In this document: one piece after another, positions 31,944 through 43,337 of the stretch
Numbering within the stretch: position 1 is the first letter of the stretch
How the letters are laid out: each line of letters begins with the position of its first letter
Source: Clarkia xantiana subsp. parviflora
Lineage: Eukaryota > Streptophyta > Magnoliopsida > Myrtales > Onagraceae
NCBI GenBank assembly: GCA_036873135.1
Contig: JAPTYO010000004.1
Coordinates: 40,023,105 to 40,087,104, forward strand
Direction of reading: 5' to 3'
DNA length: 64,000 bases
Translations under genes and position numbers: made by a program
The notes under the pieces: model-generated
Told to the model about the DNA's origin: nothing
What the model saw: the letters and a program-made list of their open reading frames with translations, nothing else
Databases searched by the model: none

Positions 31944-32271
31944 AAACCCTCCACCCCACACATAAGGGTTTCAGCCGAACCACTCACATCAACACCGGTG
32001 TGCCAATTTGCCTTCGAGCAAACACTCCAGAGATCTGTCCCCTTGCCAAGAATCGATCAGAGGCTTTGTTGTGGAGCTTATACCGCGTAGAGCTTCTTTA
32101 ATAAGAACCTCTACGGGTTCCGACCGGAGGATCGTGAACTCCCTCCTGCGAAGATCTTGGGTCTACGGAGAACTGTAAAGGTATGTGCAAATCTTCCGCT
32201 GTGTAATTTCGATTACTAGCATGTACCATGTTTTTAGTTTCCTTAGTTATTACTCCTCGTAATCTAACACG
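31944..32271 (+). repeat. Partial related copia LTR in the opposite orientation
   Basis: The segment contains GTGTGCCAATTTGCCTTCGA, AATCGATCAGAGGCTTTG and ends CGTAATCTAACA. These are the reverse complement of parts of the 6600-7193 LTR. The left part is missing, cut off by the LTR at 31943. It implies that the minus-strand copia element landed in, or recombined with, an older copy. Confidence 0.7.
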
Positions 32272-33008
32272 GTTACCATACAAGGCCTCCGAACCTATCC
32301 AAGCCCACCGTTGACCACCAATCAGGGACATACGGCTCCGATTAGAGCCGTCCAACCTCAATTGGTTCACCAAGGGCTCCGATCGGAGCTACAAAGCTCT
32401 GACTAGAGCTCTATGGTTCAAGTCGGAGCTCTGTGACTCTGGTCGGCGCCACATAGCTCCGATCTGGAGCTCTGCGGCTCAGGTCGGGGCCACAGAGCTT
32501 CAGATCGGAGCTCCGTGGCTCCGAACAGAGCCACAGAGCTCCAGATCAGAGCTCTGTGGCTTCGGTCTGGGCCACAAAGCTCCGATTTGGAGCTCTGTGG
32601 CTCCGGTTTGGGTCACAGAGCTCCGATGTGACGCTCCGTGGCTCCGATCGGAGCCCTCGGTGGTCCAATCGGGGTCGGACAGCTCTAATCGGAGCCGTCT
32701 GACCCCGATTGGTGGCTACCGTTGGACTTGGATGGGTTCTGACGGCCTTCTGTGTGTTCCGAAGGCTTGAGAGGTGGCCGACGACCTTGTGTGGTGGCCG
32801 GAATATATTGGGTGGTGGGTGAAAAAAGATTATAGACTAAACTGAACAAAATAAAACTATTTAAAGATCCAACTTAATCATTGACTAACAGATGCATCAA
32901 AATGCAAACATATGACACCTTAAGTTTATAAAATAAAACATATGACGTAAAAAACAACATTGGTCAAACATATGGCACCAAAATACTATTTAAGCATGTA
33001 TTTATATA
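32272..33008. repeat. GC-rich degenerate short-unit repeat and AT-rich tail, probable Mutator-like remnant
   Basis: From 32290 to about 32720 the sequence is built of short degenerate units of the type GGAGCTCTGTGGCTCCGGTC on both strands. It then passes through TTGGTGGCTACCG/GTGGTGGCCGG-like text into AT-rich DNA with CAAACATATGGCACCAAAA. The same succession (GC-rich units, ggtggtcgtcg, then AT-rich end) occurs inside the Mutator-type element at 46371-47539, and the last motif resembles the arm of the MITE at 39115. It is probably a truncated relative. No gene is seen. Confidence 0.45.
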
Positions 33009-33331
33009 TCTACTATATTATATTAATTCGGTACCGGAAGCCCTCTGACTGACACGTGGGCGGTTCGTCCAGTCAGCGTTTCCTAATTTAATCGGAATTT
33101 AATAGGGGTTCTCTAAATTTAGATACATAATATTGATTGATTGAAAATTTAGAAGTATTTTTATCTCCTATTTTGGTATCTATGTAATTTAAAGAAACAA
33201 ATTAATTAAAAGTTTCCTTTTAAATAGTAAATCTATACAGTTTGGCTCCGGAAGACCGTAGTCCGCCACGTAAGCAGTATATATATGGAATAAAATAATA
33301 TAAATGTATACTACATATTATAGTTATAGAA

Positions 33332-34142
33332 TCTACTATATTATATTAATTCGGTATCGGAAGCCTTCTGGTCGACACGTGGACATTCCACGCAGTCACC
33401 GTTTCCTAATTTAATCGAAATTTAATAGGGGTTCTCTAAATTTAGATACATAATATTGATTGATTAAAAATTAAGAAGTATTTTTATCTCCTATTTTGGT
33501 CTCTATGCAATTTAAAGAAACAAATTAATTAAAAGTTTCCTTTTAAAAAGTAAATCTATACAGTTTGGTACCGGAAGACCATAGGCAACCACGTCATCAC
33601 TGAATATATAGATAATAATAATCAATAAAAAGAAACGTTTGATTATACATGGTAAAATAAATAAAAGTTTTCATCAATAATAACAAAATTTCTATGTTTG
33701 GATGAAAAGAAAACTCATTGAAAATTCTATGTGGATTTTGAAAAAAAAAATCCTATATATGGCTAAACTTTACATCTAATTGGTTGCGTTAATTTTTTAT
33801 ATTTGCTTAATATAATTATAAAAAATTAATAAATTAATAAATATCAGTAAATAGATATAATATATTTCAAACTTTAATTTAATTGAATATATATATAATA
33901 AAGAATGAAAGTTTGGAAAATGTAATATAGTATTAGATAATATATTATTGTATATGACTAAACTCGTGTGAATTTCTTATATTTTCTTAATAAATATTAA
34001 AAATATAACAAATAAAAATTTAGTAAATAGATATAATATATGTTAAATCTTAATCAAATCGAAAATACATATTATATATATATATATTATAAAGATGAGA
34101 GTTTAACAACAATAATATATTATTAGATAATATGTAATAAAC

Positions 34143-34205
<63 letters not shown>

Positions 34206-36048
34206 TATACTAATCTAGATTTAGGAATATTATATGTCTTTCACGATCGCACTGGTTGTTCTAAAATATATCATTTCCTTAGATTAGAGTTTGCTGCTTA
34301 TATATATATATATAAATTATTAAATCATAAACCTAACAACCTTTTCCTTACCTCCATTGTACGTTGCTCCACTTTTTTATATTTATTTATTATTTATATT
34401 TATTTTCATCATTCTCTAATCATATTGCTTTTACGGTAGAAATTTATTATAGTGCTCGATTACCATAATAATATAGAACTATTGTGACAATGATTATTTT
34501 GTAGAAGTGGGATTCACATCATCGAATATGTATTAGCATGTGGTTTTTCAGTGTGCGCCAAAGATATGACTGGGTTGTATGGCCTTTTAAATAAATTTCT
34601 GCATTATTTTAATATAATGAATTATACATTTATTTATTTTTCTTTTTAATTATATTGAAAGAAGTTGTTGAAGGACTTGAAATTTTTGAATTTCGATGAA
34701 GACAATCATTGTCAGGTGGGTGTCGAGGCAAGGCTGGTGTCTATGAACACTGCATGGTCTAGGAGCCATGGCGCGGTCAGTCGCAGCATCATCGGGTCCC
34801 GCCATTTCGGTGAATCAAAAATTGAGTGTGTTAGAATTCCAAGATGAATCAGAACCGGAGTTGATCCATTTCAAACGTATAGTGTCGTTCATTATTTAAT
34901 TAGGGTTTCAACCATTTAAGGTTTGCTCTTCTTACTTTCTATTTTACTCCGAAATAATGATTCTAGGGCACCCTAAATCGATACCCTATGTATGTAGCAT
35001 TAATTAAATAAGTAAAAGATATACATAAAATATATTTAACTATTACTAACTAACATGGCAAAAAAAGCCATTATTGCGAATTAATCTAAAAAAATGCATC
35101 TATTTCTTTTACTTATTTAAGGTTAACAATCATATTTCATTTAGACACTCAATGATAATATCCATCTCGGTATTGGATTGAATCTTCAAAAGTAGTAGCA
35201 GCTGGAGAAATAAACAGCCGAAGTAGATGGCAATTAGATTTCATTTAGACGGCTTAAATTTTAATTGACTTGCAATTGAGTGATTAAAATAGAACAAGGT
35301 ATACCGATTTTTTTTTCAAAAAATTCTTTTTTACTATCCGTTTTGTTGGAAACTTTTTAATCTTCAAATAATATTTGCTACTGACTGAGATTATATATAT
35401 TGAACAAATTGAGTTAGATTTCAACACCTATTGTATTTACTTCTGAGAGGATTTTGAAGTTTGGTGTAAAAGGAGTATACCACTTTATTGTTAAGATCTA
35501 TTTAAGTTTTTGGTGAGTTTTTTTAATGTATTAACGCAATGGTAGTAATAATAATATATATGATCGACTAAAAAATTATAATAGTAATTTTGAGGTGCAT
35601 CTATTTTTACCAGAAAAATTATATGCATAAAAGCAAGATATATTGAATTTAATAATTAACTCATTCACTCCTCTAAAATATATTAGATGTATATTAACAA
35701 ATTTAAATAAGGACAATTTAAAATTATTCAACAATATCAACAAGCATAAATGAGTAGATATTAAAATCGTAGTTTTATATTATATATATCAATTATATGT
35801 GTAATAAGAATGATATATAATGTTGATTATTTCAATGCTATTAAATATGAAATAATAATTAGAATTAAATATTTTAATTAAATTAGTCTATTATTATTAA
35901 TTAATTTTTTTATAAAAAAAGATACAAATTTTTTTAAATAACGGTTGATATACAATTGCATTTCAATACATTAAGATAACTTAATTTTTAAATTTAATTT
36001 TTACTTGAAATTTCTCTCCCGCGCGCGGTGCGCGGGGTTAGTGGCTAG
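33332..36048 (+). mobile_element. Helitron 2 (non-autonomous), nested in Helitron 1
   Basis: The 5' terminus again is TCTACTATATTATATTAATT (after A at 33331), and the first 270 bp resemble the start of Helitron 1. The 3' end is CCCGCGCGCGGTGCGCGGGG, then TTAGTGGCTAG, followed by T at 36049. Insertion between A and T fits Helitron target choice. The interior is AT-rich, with a TA microsatellite at about 34143-34198. A less AT-rich patch at 34665-34850 may be captured host sequence; no family is recognised. Confidence 0.8.
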
Positions 36049-36271
36049 TAGTATATAATGATAAATTAAAATTATCTCTACGTTTCTTAACTAACAACAA
36101 TCCATAAAATGGCAAAAAAAAAAAACCATAATAACATTATAAATTAGATGTTCGTTAGCATTTTAACTTAATAAATAAAATTATTGATAATTACATTTGT
36201 AGCAAATTCGAATATATGTATCATCTAACGTTGACTAATTGCACAGTTAGAATATATACTCATAATAATTA

Positions 36272-36302
<31 letters not shown>

Positions 36303-36526
36303 TACAAAAAAGTTATTAAAGCATTTTAAATAATTTTAAGAAAAAAATTATTTCTAAAATTTCAATTGACACAACAAAAGCAATATAATAATAATAATAT
36401 ATATTATATATACATATATTAGATGAAAAAGTTATTAAAAGTGAAATTAAATCTGAGTTTAGATAATATATTAAAACTTTTGGATTTAAATGTGATATAA
36501 ATATGTTGTCAAAAACAATTTGGTAT

Positions 36527-36579
<53 letters not shown>

Positions 36580-37559
36580 TATTAAACGATGGTTTTAGAA
36601 TTAATTAAATGTATTTTTTATAAACTTTAGCCGCATATATGTTTTATATTATATTCGACTATATTTTGTATTAAAATATAACATTGATGTAAGGTTAGTA
36701 AGTAATATATTTATACAATATTATACCCTAGACATCCAGCCCCTAGATATATACATATATAACTGAATTTTTATATAACCCCAGCAAACCAATCCATCCT
36801 TTTTCACACCAGACCCTAAACCTCTATTCGTAGTTTAGCTTTATGTTGTCCTCCTAATATATATATCTCGACTTCCTTCACCAACTTAATTATTTTTTAT
36901 ATCATATGAATCTCTTGGTGGCTGCCTTAGAGCTCTTATGTTTGTCCCCTACCTCACTAAGACACTAACATCAAGAAATTCAATGATGAAATAGATTTGT
37001 TCATATCTCATAATATATCTATTATTGTTTAGTCTTAATTTATGCTGACTGCAGGTTCCTGTGTATCGAAGTAAATAAGGACGATGATCTTGATATTTTC
37101 AGTGAACTGCAATTCCGAGATAGTGGGGACTTTTCAGTTCAATCGGTGGATGATTTTAAATATGCATTTAGTAACATTCTTCCCAATCTCATTGCTTTCC
37201 GTATTAGAACTTTATGGAATTTTATGTGTTGCTAATAGGTTGATTTATTTAATACTTTTACGTGATAGTAACGAAGTTGATACATTTTTCGAATTCTAAG
37301 GTTGGAATAGTCATTCATAAACTAGGATAGAGTAGTGACATGATGTCCTCTTAATTGTTTTAGGGGTGTAGTGTAATACCAGTGCTACTGTGGTGGTGTA
37401 ATCAGAGCCACGATAGTCGACATCTTTGAAGCAGATACAAATAATGTAGCACCAAAGTTGACAAATACAAGAGAGGTAAATATTACATTAATTACCGAAT
37501 GCTTAGTCTACACTATTACATATCAGTCTAGATACGCTCAAGACATCCCTTCGCGTTAT
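36049..37559. mobile_element. Helitron 1 interior, AT-rich with TA microsatellites
   Basis: TA runs lie at about 36266-36298 and 36530-36577. A segment at 37055-37240, preceded by a TGACTGCAG acceptor-like site, is open in one frame (contains DDDLDIFSELQF) and might be a captured exon; I do not recognise it. The other sequence shows no gene. Confidence 0.4.
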
Positions 37560-37985
37560 ACCAATTTAGGTTATTGATAATTATACATTATTGTTTTAGA
37601 AAACCTCCCTGGAGAGATGGCATGCATGAAGTTCACGAACAAGGTAAATGAAGTTATTTCCCTACCCTTCCCTTTGTATGTATATATCACATACATAATT
37701 TAGTCGATTCTTTTTGTTATAATTTAGATAATTGATAATTATAGATTATTGTTTTAAAAAAACCTCCGTGAAGAGATGGCATGTATGAAGTTCAGGAACA
37801 AAATAAATAATGTTGTTTCACCTCGCATTCTATGTATATATCTCATACATAATTTAGTCGATTTTTTAATATTTTTTTTTGTTATAATTTATGTTTTCGA
37901 TAATTGTACTTTACTTTTTTAGAAAACCTCCGTGGAGAGATGACATGCATGAAGTTCACGAACGAGATAAATGAGGTCATTAAAT
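37560..37985. repeat. Three diverged tandem copies of a 160-bp segment in Helitron 1
   Basis: Each copy has GATAATTATA, a T-rich tract ending in TTTTAGAAAAC-like text, then CCTCC, GAGATGGCATGCATGAAGTT and CACGAACAAGGTAAATGA (starting near 37570, 37735 and 37900). The TTTTAG / AAGGTAAAT borders look like an intron acceptor and donor around a short exon (ENLPGEMACMKFTNK type) repeated three times. This suggests capture of an exon followed by amplification. No parent gene is recognised. Confidence 0.7.
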
Positions 37986-38174
37986 GCTTTAATTAAATTA
38001 ATGTATTATTATTAATTAAATTTTTGTAAAAAAAAATATATTAATATTTTCAAATATTTTTTCACATATATAGTTTTATATTCAATAAATCAATATAATA
38101 TAATTTGTTAATTTAATTTTTAGTTGAAATTTTTCCTGCGCGGTGCGCGGGGTTAGTAGCTAGTTATTAATTAA

Positions 38175-40182
38175 CTAGTAGGTTGACCCGCGCGTTGCGC
38201 GGTAAATGATTTTTTTCATACAATTTTTTATACACTACGGAAATTTTAATTTGATATTGATAATTTTCGTCTTTTTAATTTGAAACAATATGAAAATCAA
38301 ACACACTACACACATTTAAGGTATATACTACTTTAACTTATATTATAATTAAACATCATACGTAATACGTGTGAACTGAGGCTCTATTACCCATTACAAA
38401 CTATCAAAATATTAAAGGAAATACGTAATTACTTATTAAATATTATTGTTACTTATATTATTGTAATTATCTAATAGATTTTTTATATATCATTACACAT
38501 TTTTTTATAGTATGTGATTCTTATGTTTACTTGATACTTAAAATTTAATTAGTACTTTAGGTTGTAATGATAAATATAAATTTTTATTTAAGTTAAAAAC
38601 ATAATTATATAATCTATAATTGCATCAATAAATTATGGCAATACACTTGAAAATATTATAATTTTACATAGAATATATACATAGATATAAAAATATAAAG
38701 TGACACCTATATATAAAATGTAGAAATAAATAACTATAAATTAGTTTTTTTTAAATATAAATAACACATTAAAATAATAAAAAAATCACATATTAAAAAT
38801 ACTTAGAAAAGAATATTCGTTAAATTAATTTAATAATATAACAAAATTAATTAAAAAAATTCTAAGTATATTTAATATGTGGTTTATTATTATTATTATT
38901 ATTATATTTTGTTATTTATATTTATGTAATTTTTAGTTATTTATTGATATATAAGCTAACTAAAACCCATTTTTAAATATAACTTATAAATTTAACTTGC
39001 TAAAATATATTAGTGTATATTTTATGTTAACTTGCTTAAAAATTAATGTAATTTTCAAAACTATAATTTATTCATTTTAACAAAAAAATTGGCTTACGAA
39101 AATAATTTCAATTAGGGTTAACAGGTCTTTTGGTCCATGATGTTTGACAACTTTTGGGTTTTGGTCAATGATGTTTTTTTTACCTAGTTTTGATACCATA
39201 TGTTTGCAGATTTTTTTTCTAGTTTCGGTCTAACCGTTACATTCCTTCCATTTTTTGACATGTTCAAGTCACGTGATCCACTCTAAACTTTAAATTTTGT
39301 CCCTCTAATACTTTCTTAACCTTTTTTTTGTTCAATTTAGTCCCGAAGTTTCAAAATTGACCCCAATTGGACAATAGGTCCAATTGAATTTTTGAAATTT
39401 CGGGACTAAATTGAACAAAAAAAAGGTTAGAAAAGTATTAGAGAGACTAAATTGAACAAAATTGAAAGTTTAGGGTGGATCACGTGACTTGTACATGTCA
39501 AAAAATGGACGGAATATAACGGTTAGACCAAAACTAGAAAAAATCTGCAAACATATGGTACCAAAACTAGGTAAAAAAAATATCATTGACCAAAACCCAA
39601 AAGTTGTCAAATATCATGGACCAAAAGACCTGTTAACCCTTTTAATTAATGTAAATGTTTATTATGTTTTTTAGTATTATCACTTTTAGTATTTTTATTC
39701 CCATTTTAGTATAAAAAAATTATAAGCAATTTTTTCATGTGTAGAACTTACACATTTCTATTGTTAGGGTGTTAAACTTAATTTATCAACTTGTGAAAGT
39801 AACTTATTTGAAAATACATGAGAATTTTTGCCTTTCATCTAGAGTTCCATGTGAATGTGAGAGAATAGTGATATGTATGTACAATCGTAACTTTGGTAGG
39901 GTGTAAAATTTGATTTTTTTTTTCTTTAAATCTTATGATGTGAAACTTAATTTGATTAACTTGTTAATAAAACGGACACTAAGAATGAATAAGGAGCATT
40001 GCCTTCATTTTAGAGCTCCATGTGGAAGAGAGATAATTGTGATTTGTATGTAACTTATAACAAAAATGATGTGGACCAATACAATGAAGTTATTTTGAAA
40101 AATATGAAAAAGAAAGTTGCTTAAAAAACTTATTTGTCAAGATGGTGTAACTTCTATCAAGATTATATTATATATAGATAGA
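38175..40182 (-). mobile_element. Helitron 3 (non-autonomous), inverted, tail-to-tail with Helitron 1
   Basis: On the minus strand the 3' end reads CCGCGCAACGCGCGGGTCAA, then CCTACTAG, at 38202-38175, followed by T. The 5' end is TCTATCTATATATAATATAA at 40182 (or TCTATATATAATATAATC at 40178). Only 11 bp (38164-38174) separate it from the 3' end of Helitron 1. The interior is AT-rich with no gene and contains the palindromic MITE 39115-39639. The right end lies about 120 bp upstream of the presumed Dr1 leader. Confidence 0.65.
39106..39648. mobile_element. Palindromic Mutator-type MITE with 9-bp TSD
   Basis: The element 39115-39639 (525 bp) is one long imperfect palindrome centred near 39372 (TTGGACAATAGGTCCAA), with arms of about 250 bp ending GGGTTAACAGGTC. 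The flanks TTTCAATTA (39106-39114) and TTTTAATTA (39640-39648) match at 8 of 9 positions. A 9-bp duplication with long inverted arms points to the Mutator superfamily. It has no genuine gene; its transcript would fold into a long hairpin. Confidence 0.82.
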
Positions 40183-40568
40183 TAGTAAAAGAAAAGGCTT
40201 AGTAGTCACGTGCCTAATCAACGCGCGAGATAGGACAACTGCTGTTTGCCCTAATCAACTGCGAACGAGGAGGTATCTGGTTTGCCCTAATCGTGTTTAT
40301 TGATCGGATATAACTCTATGAATCTACGTCTATTCTGCCGTCTTCACCCAATTCCTTTCTTCCTCTTATTGATCATTCAGTTGATCAGCTGTTCCTCATT
40401 AACGACGCTCATTAAGCAATCGAATCGATTCAGGTCGGGCCTCTGCAGGTATGTAAAATTGGTAATTCCGTATCTGGAGCTTTCCGATTTGTATGTCTTT
40501 CATCTTTGAATTGAATGTGTTGATTAACGTTTTGATAGTCTCTTTTTTATGGTTTTTTAGATTGAAAG
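40183..40568 (+). promoter_or_regulatory. Promoter, leader and 5' UTR intron of Dr1
   Basis: The sequence after Helitron 3 contains TCACGTGCC (an E-box/G-box-like core at 40206-40213) and a pyrimidine-rich leader from about 40330. A GT-AG intron lies in the 5' UTR: donor CTGCAG|GTATGT at 40449, acceptor TTTTTTAG at 40560. The coding start follows eight bases into the next exon. TATA-less; the transcription start is not determined. Confidence 0.5.
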
Positions 40569-43337
40569 ATGGAATCGATGGACATAGTCGGGAAATCAAA
40601 AGAAGACGCATCACTCCCTAAAGGTTAGGTTCTCTTCGATGTTGATAACATGTTCTTTCTTCCGCTATTGTTTGATATCTTTGTTCCATCCTCTGCTTAC
40701 CTTTTAGATATGATACTTTGGTTAATAGGTGCTTTTTTTGCGTCAAAATTACGCGTTTTAAATTGCAAGAGTGAAATTATTTAAATTAAAAAAGGGCAGG
40801 TAAATTCCGGGAGCTTCTGAGCTAAATTCAATATCATTTACTGCCCTAATCTTCTGGTTGATGATATTAGCATGCTACTTGATCGTAGCTTTCGCTATGC
40901 ATGTGCGGACTAATTCGGTCAGTTTGGAACTTGGATACTAGTTTTATCGAAGTTATAATGTAAAGAAAGCAGATTCCAAGAAAGTAAGCCTGCAGAGCTA
41001 TTTTAGGAGCCCTATCATATTAATTAGTATTTCCCTATAAGTTGGTCAAATTAAAAGTTTGTTCAGATCGACTTAACGTTTTGTATGTAAGTTGGGATAT
41101 TTAGTAAAAATTTCTTCTTGTACACTCTCTTTCTCCTTGTAATAGAATTTCCTTTTTTTACACTATATTATGTTTATTTAATTTCTCTTCTTCCATGCTT
41201 TACATTTACTTGTTATAATTGTAACCGTCTTAGTATAATAAGGTAGAAATGTTTACTTCGTAGTCAGACATTGCTCTCATTCCCATTTGCAGTGATTGCA
41301 AATTGAAGATCTGTTGTTGATCTTTTAGCAGTTGAGATACACGTTTTATGGATCTGTCTCATCACTAAGCTCATGTAAATTTTAAATTGTGGTTTTCCTT
41401 GTGCAGCAACTATGACCAAAATCATTAAGGAGATGCTGCCCCCTGATGTGCGTGTTGCCAGGGATACTCAGGATCTTCTGATTGAATGTTGCGTAGGTGA
41501 GATATGATGGCCTTTGGCTTTTGTTTTAGATTTCTGTTACATAGTCATGTATCTCTGCTTTTGCTTGATTATAGTTACAAACTGCAGTAAGAATGTGATA
41601 GGTGTCAAGTTGTCAACAATTTAGGGATAACTTCTAATCTCTTGTTAGCTGCATTATTTTCGATTTCCCTCTTTTCTGGACTATCCAGCATGAAATTTGC
41701 AGGTCTTAATAGTTGGATTGAAGTGATGGATTGGGTGGGTCAGGCGTGAAGAGTTGAAATGAGATAGTTCATTCATTATAGTAGTCCTCTCAGTCAGTAC
41801 CTCTGCAGCTTCATTTACTAGTGCAACTGGTTGTTTATGAATCAATCAACTGATAGTTAAAGAAAAGTTTACTTTAGAAGAAACCTAATGAGCCAAATTC
41901 ATGGATAATTGCAAGTGTCCTATTCATGATATATGATATCCATGAGGTATTCTCCGTAGTTGATCGATTTATTATTTTCTGCAGAGTTCATAAATCTTGT
42001 TTCATCTGAATCCAACGAAGTGTGTGGCAAAGAGGAAAGGCGCACGATTGCCCCCGAGCATGTCCTCAAGGCTTTACAGGTATTGGCTCAACTTTTTTAA
42101 TTTATATATGAAACATATGACTCTACATTTTTTTTCTGGATTAAGCTTTTAAGTTTTGAAAGACACGTAGATAACAAAGCTGGATTTGTTCCCAACCCAG
42201 TGCCGTTCCCATAAAATTTAACTTTTTACTTCACTGAAGTCTTCACTAGTTTAAGGAAATTTTCTTTCACTGAGGTAGGTGAGGAATTAGTATTAATGTG
42301 TAGATATTGTTCTATTTTTGGTACTGCTGCTGCCTCATTTTGTTGGTGCAAGTTAAAATTCTTGCTTATAAATGGGGGGAAAGCACTTGTCAAAAACCAT
42401 TTTTTTTGGTTAAAAAGCATTATGTATTGCTTAATGTTGTTCCTTTTATTGGAAATGGTACTTTGAATTAGACAAACTTAGAGAAATCAACGCTGCATTT
42501 AATTTAATTCAATTCTACAAGCATGAAACTCATTTCGGATCATAACGTTATATAAATTTTGATTTCACATGCATGTTACTGTTGTTTGCTGCAGTTAGCA
42601 GTACATGCTAACAATCTCCCGGAAGAAAAACTTTTTGAAGCAGAGACGAACTACTAGAATCCTGTCCCTCCTGAGTGATTATGGCATTTAGGTTGTATGA
42701 ATTGGTCATGTCACATCATGATGTTCTTTAGCTTAAAGACTGCCTGTTTTTAGTGTTATTTTTTCAAGTGTGCAATTCATTTTTGAAAGCCTTCTTGTTG
42801 TTGGCTCAAATAGCTGTCTTAAAGAGGAATGACAATTTTTCGGCATTTTTTCCTATCTATTCTTGCTCATTTTGCATATTATAATACATGCATAACAAAT
42901 TCAATACTGGGCATCCGATCAGGTTCTAGGATTTGGAGATTACATTGAGGAGGTCTATGCTGCATATGAACAGCACAGAATTGAAACCATGGTAATTCTC
43001 TCAGCACGCACACTTACCATCATTATAATTTGGGCTCTTTCTGCAGAAACTGCTTTTGTTTGAGGTTTTTTTTTTGCTTAGCTAGTCAGGCTAGTTTCGG
43101 TATTTTACCCCTTGATTTTTATTAGATTTGAGGAGATCAGTGACTTTTTGTTCTTCCTTCACCTTTTGATCATATCAGCAAGATTCTCTAAAAGGTGCAA
43201 AATGGAGCAATGTGGCTACAATGAGCGAGGAGGAAGCTTTGGCCGAGCAACAAAGGATGTTTGCAGAGGCTCGAGCAAGAATGAACGGTGGGGTCTCTGC
43301 TCCCAAGCAACCCGATTCAGACCCTAATGTACAATAA
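40569..43337 (+). CDS. DR1: Dr1 homolog, NC2 complex subunit beta (NF-YB13-type histone-fold protein)
   Basis: Five exons with GT-AG borders (40569-40623, 41407-41496, 41985-42079, 42923-42991, 43179-43337) give an intact 155-aa protein starting MESMDIVGKSKEDASLPKAT. Residues about 15-85 form the NF-YB/H2B-like histone fold (KIIKEMLPPDVRVARDTQDL; IAPEHVLKALQVLG). The C-terminus carries EEALAEQQRMFAEARARMNG, conserved in Dr1 proteins. Dr1 dimerises with NC2-alpha/DRAP1, clamps TBP on the TATA box and represses pre-initiation complex assembly in the nucleus; this is family knowledge. Frame, exon phases and motifs are all clean. The next gene downstream is MIZ1-like, a pairing I recall from Arabidopsis (At5g23090-At5g23100). 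Confidence 0.97.

Larger units (their letters stand above)
33009..38163 (+). mobile_element. Helitron 1 (non-autonomous), interrupted by Helitron 2
   Basis: The 5' end is TCTACTATATTATATTAATT after an A at 33008. The 3' end is a GC-rich hairpin (CTGCGCGGTGCGCGGGG) followed by TTAGTAGCTAG, then T at 38164. The TC start, the CTAG end after a hairpin and the A/T target without duplication define Helitrons. Helitron 2 occupies 33332-36048, so Helitron 1 itself is 33009-33331 plus 36049-38163. No Rep/helicase gene is present. It carries a triplicated segment (37560-37985) and a stretch with intron-like borders near 37050-37240. Confidence 0.8.

Noticed and set aside
33009..33600. Simple tandem duplication of about 320 bp
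   Set aside because: Both copies begin with a Helitron terminus at an A/T site and two matching 3' ends exist, so nesting explains it better.
37084..37299. 71-codon frame as a small gene
   Set aside because: Very hydrophobic composition from T-rich DNA; an alternative frame with an acceptor-like border looks better, and neither matches a known family.
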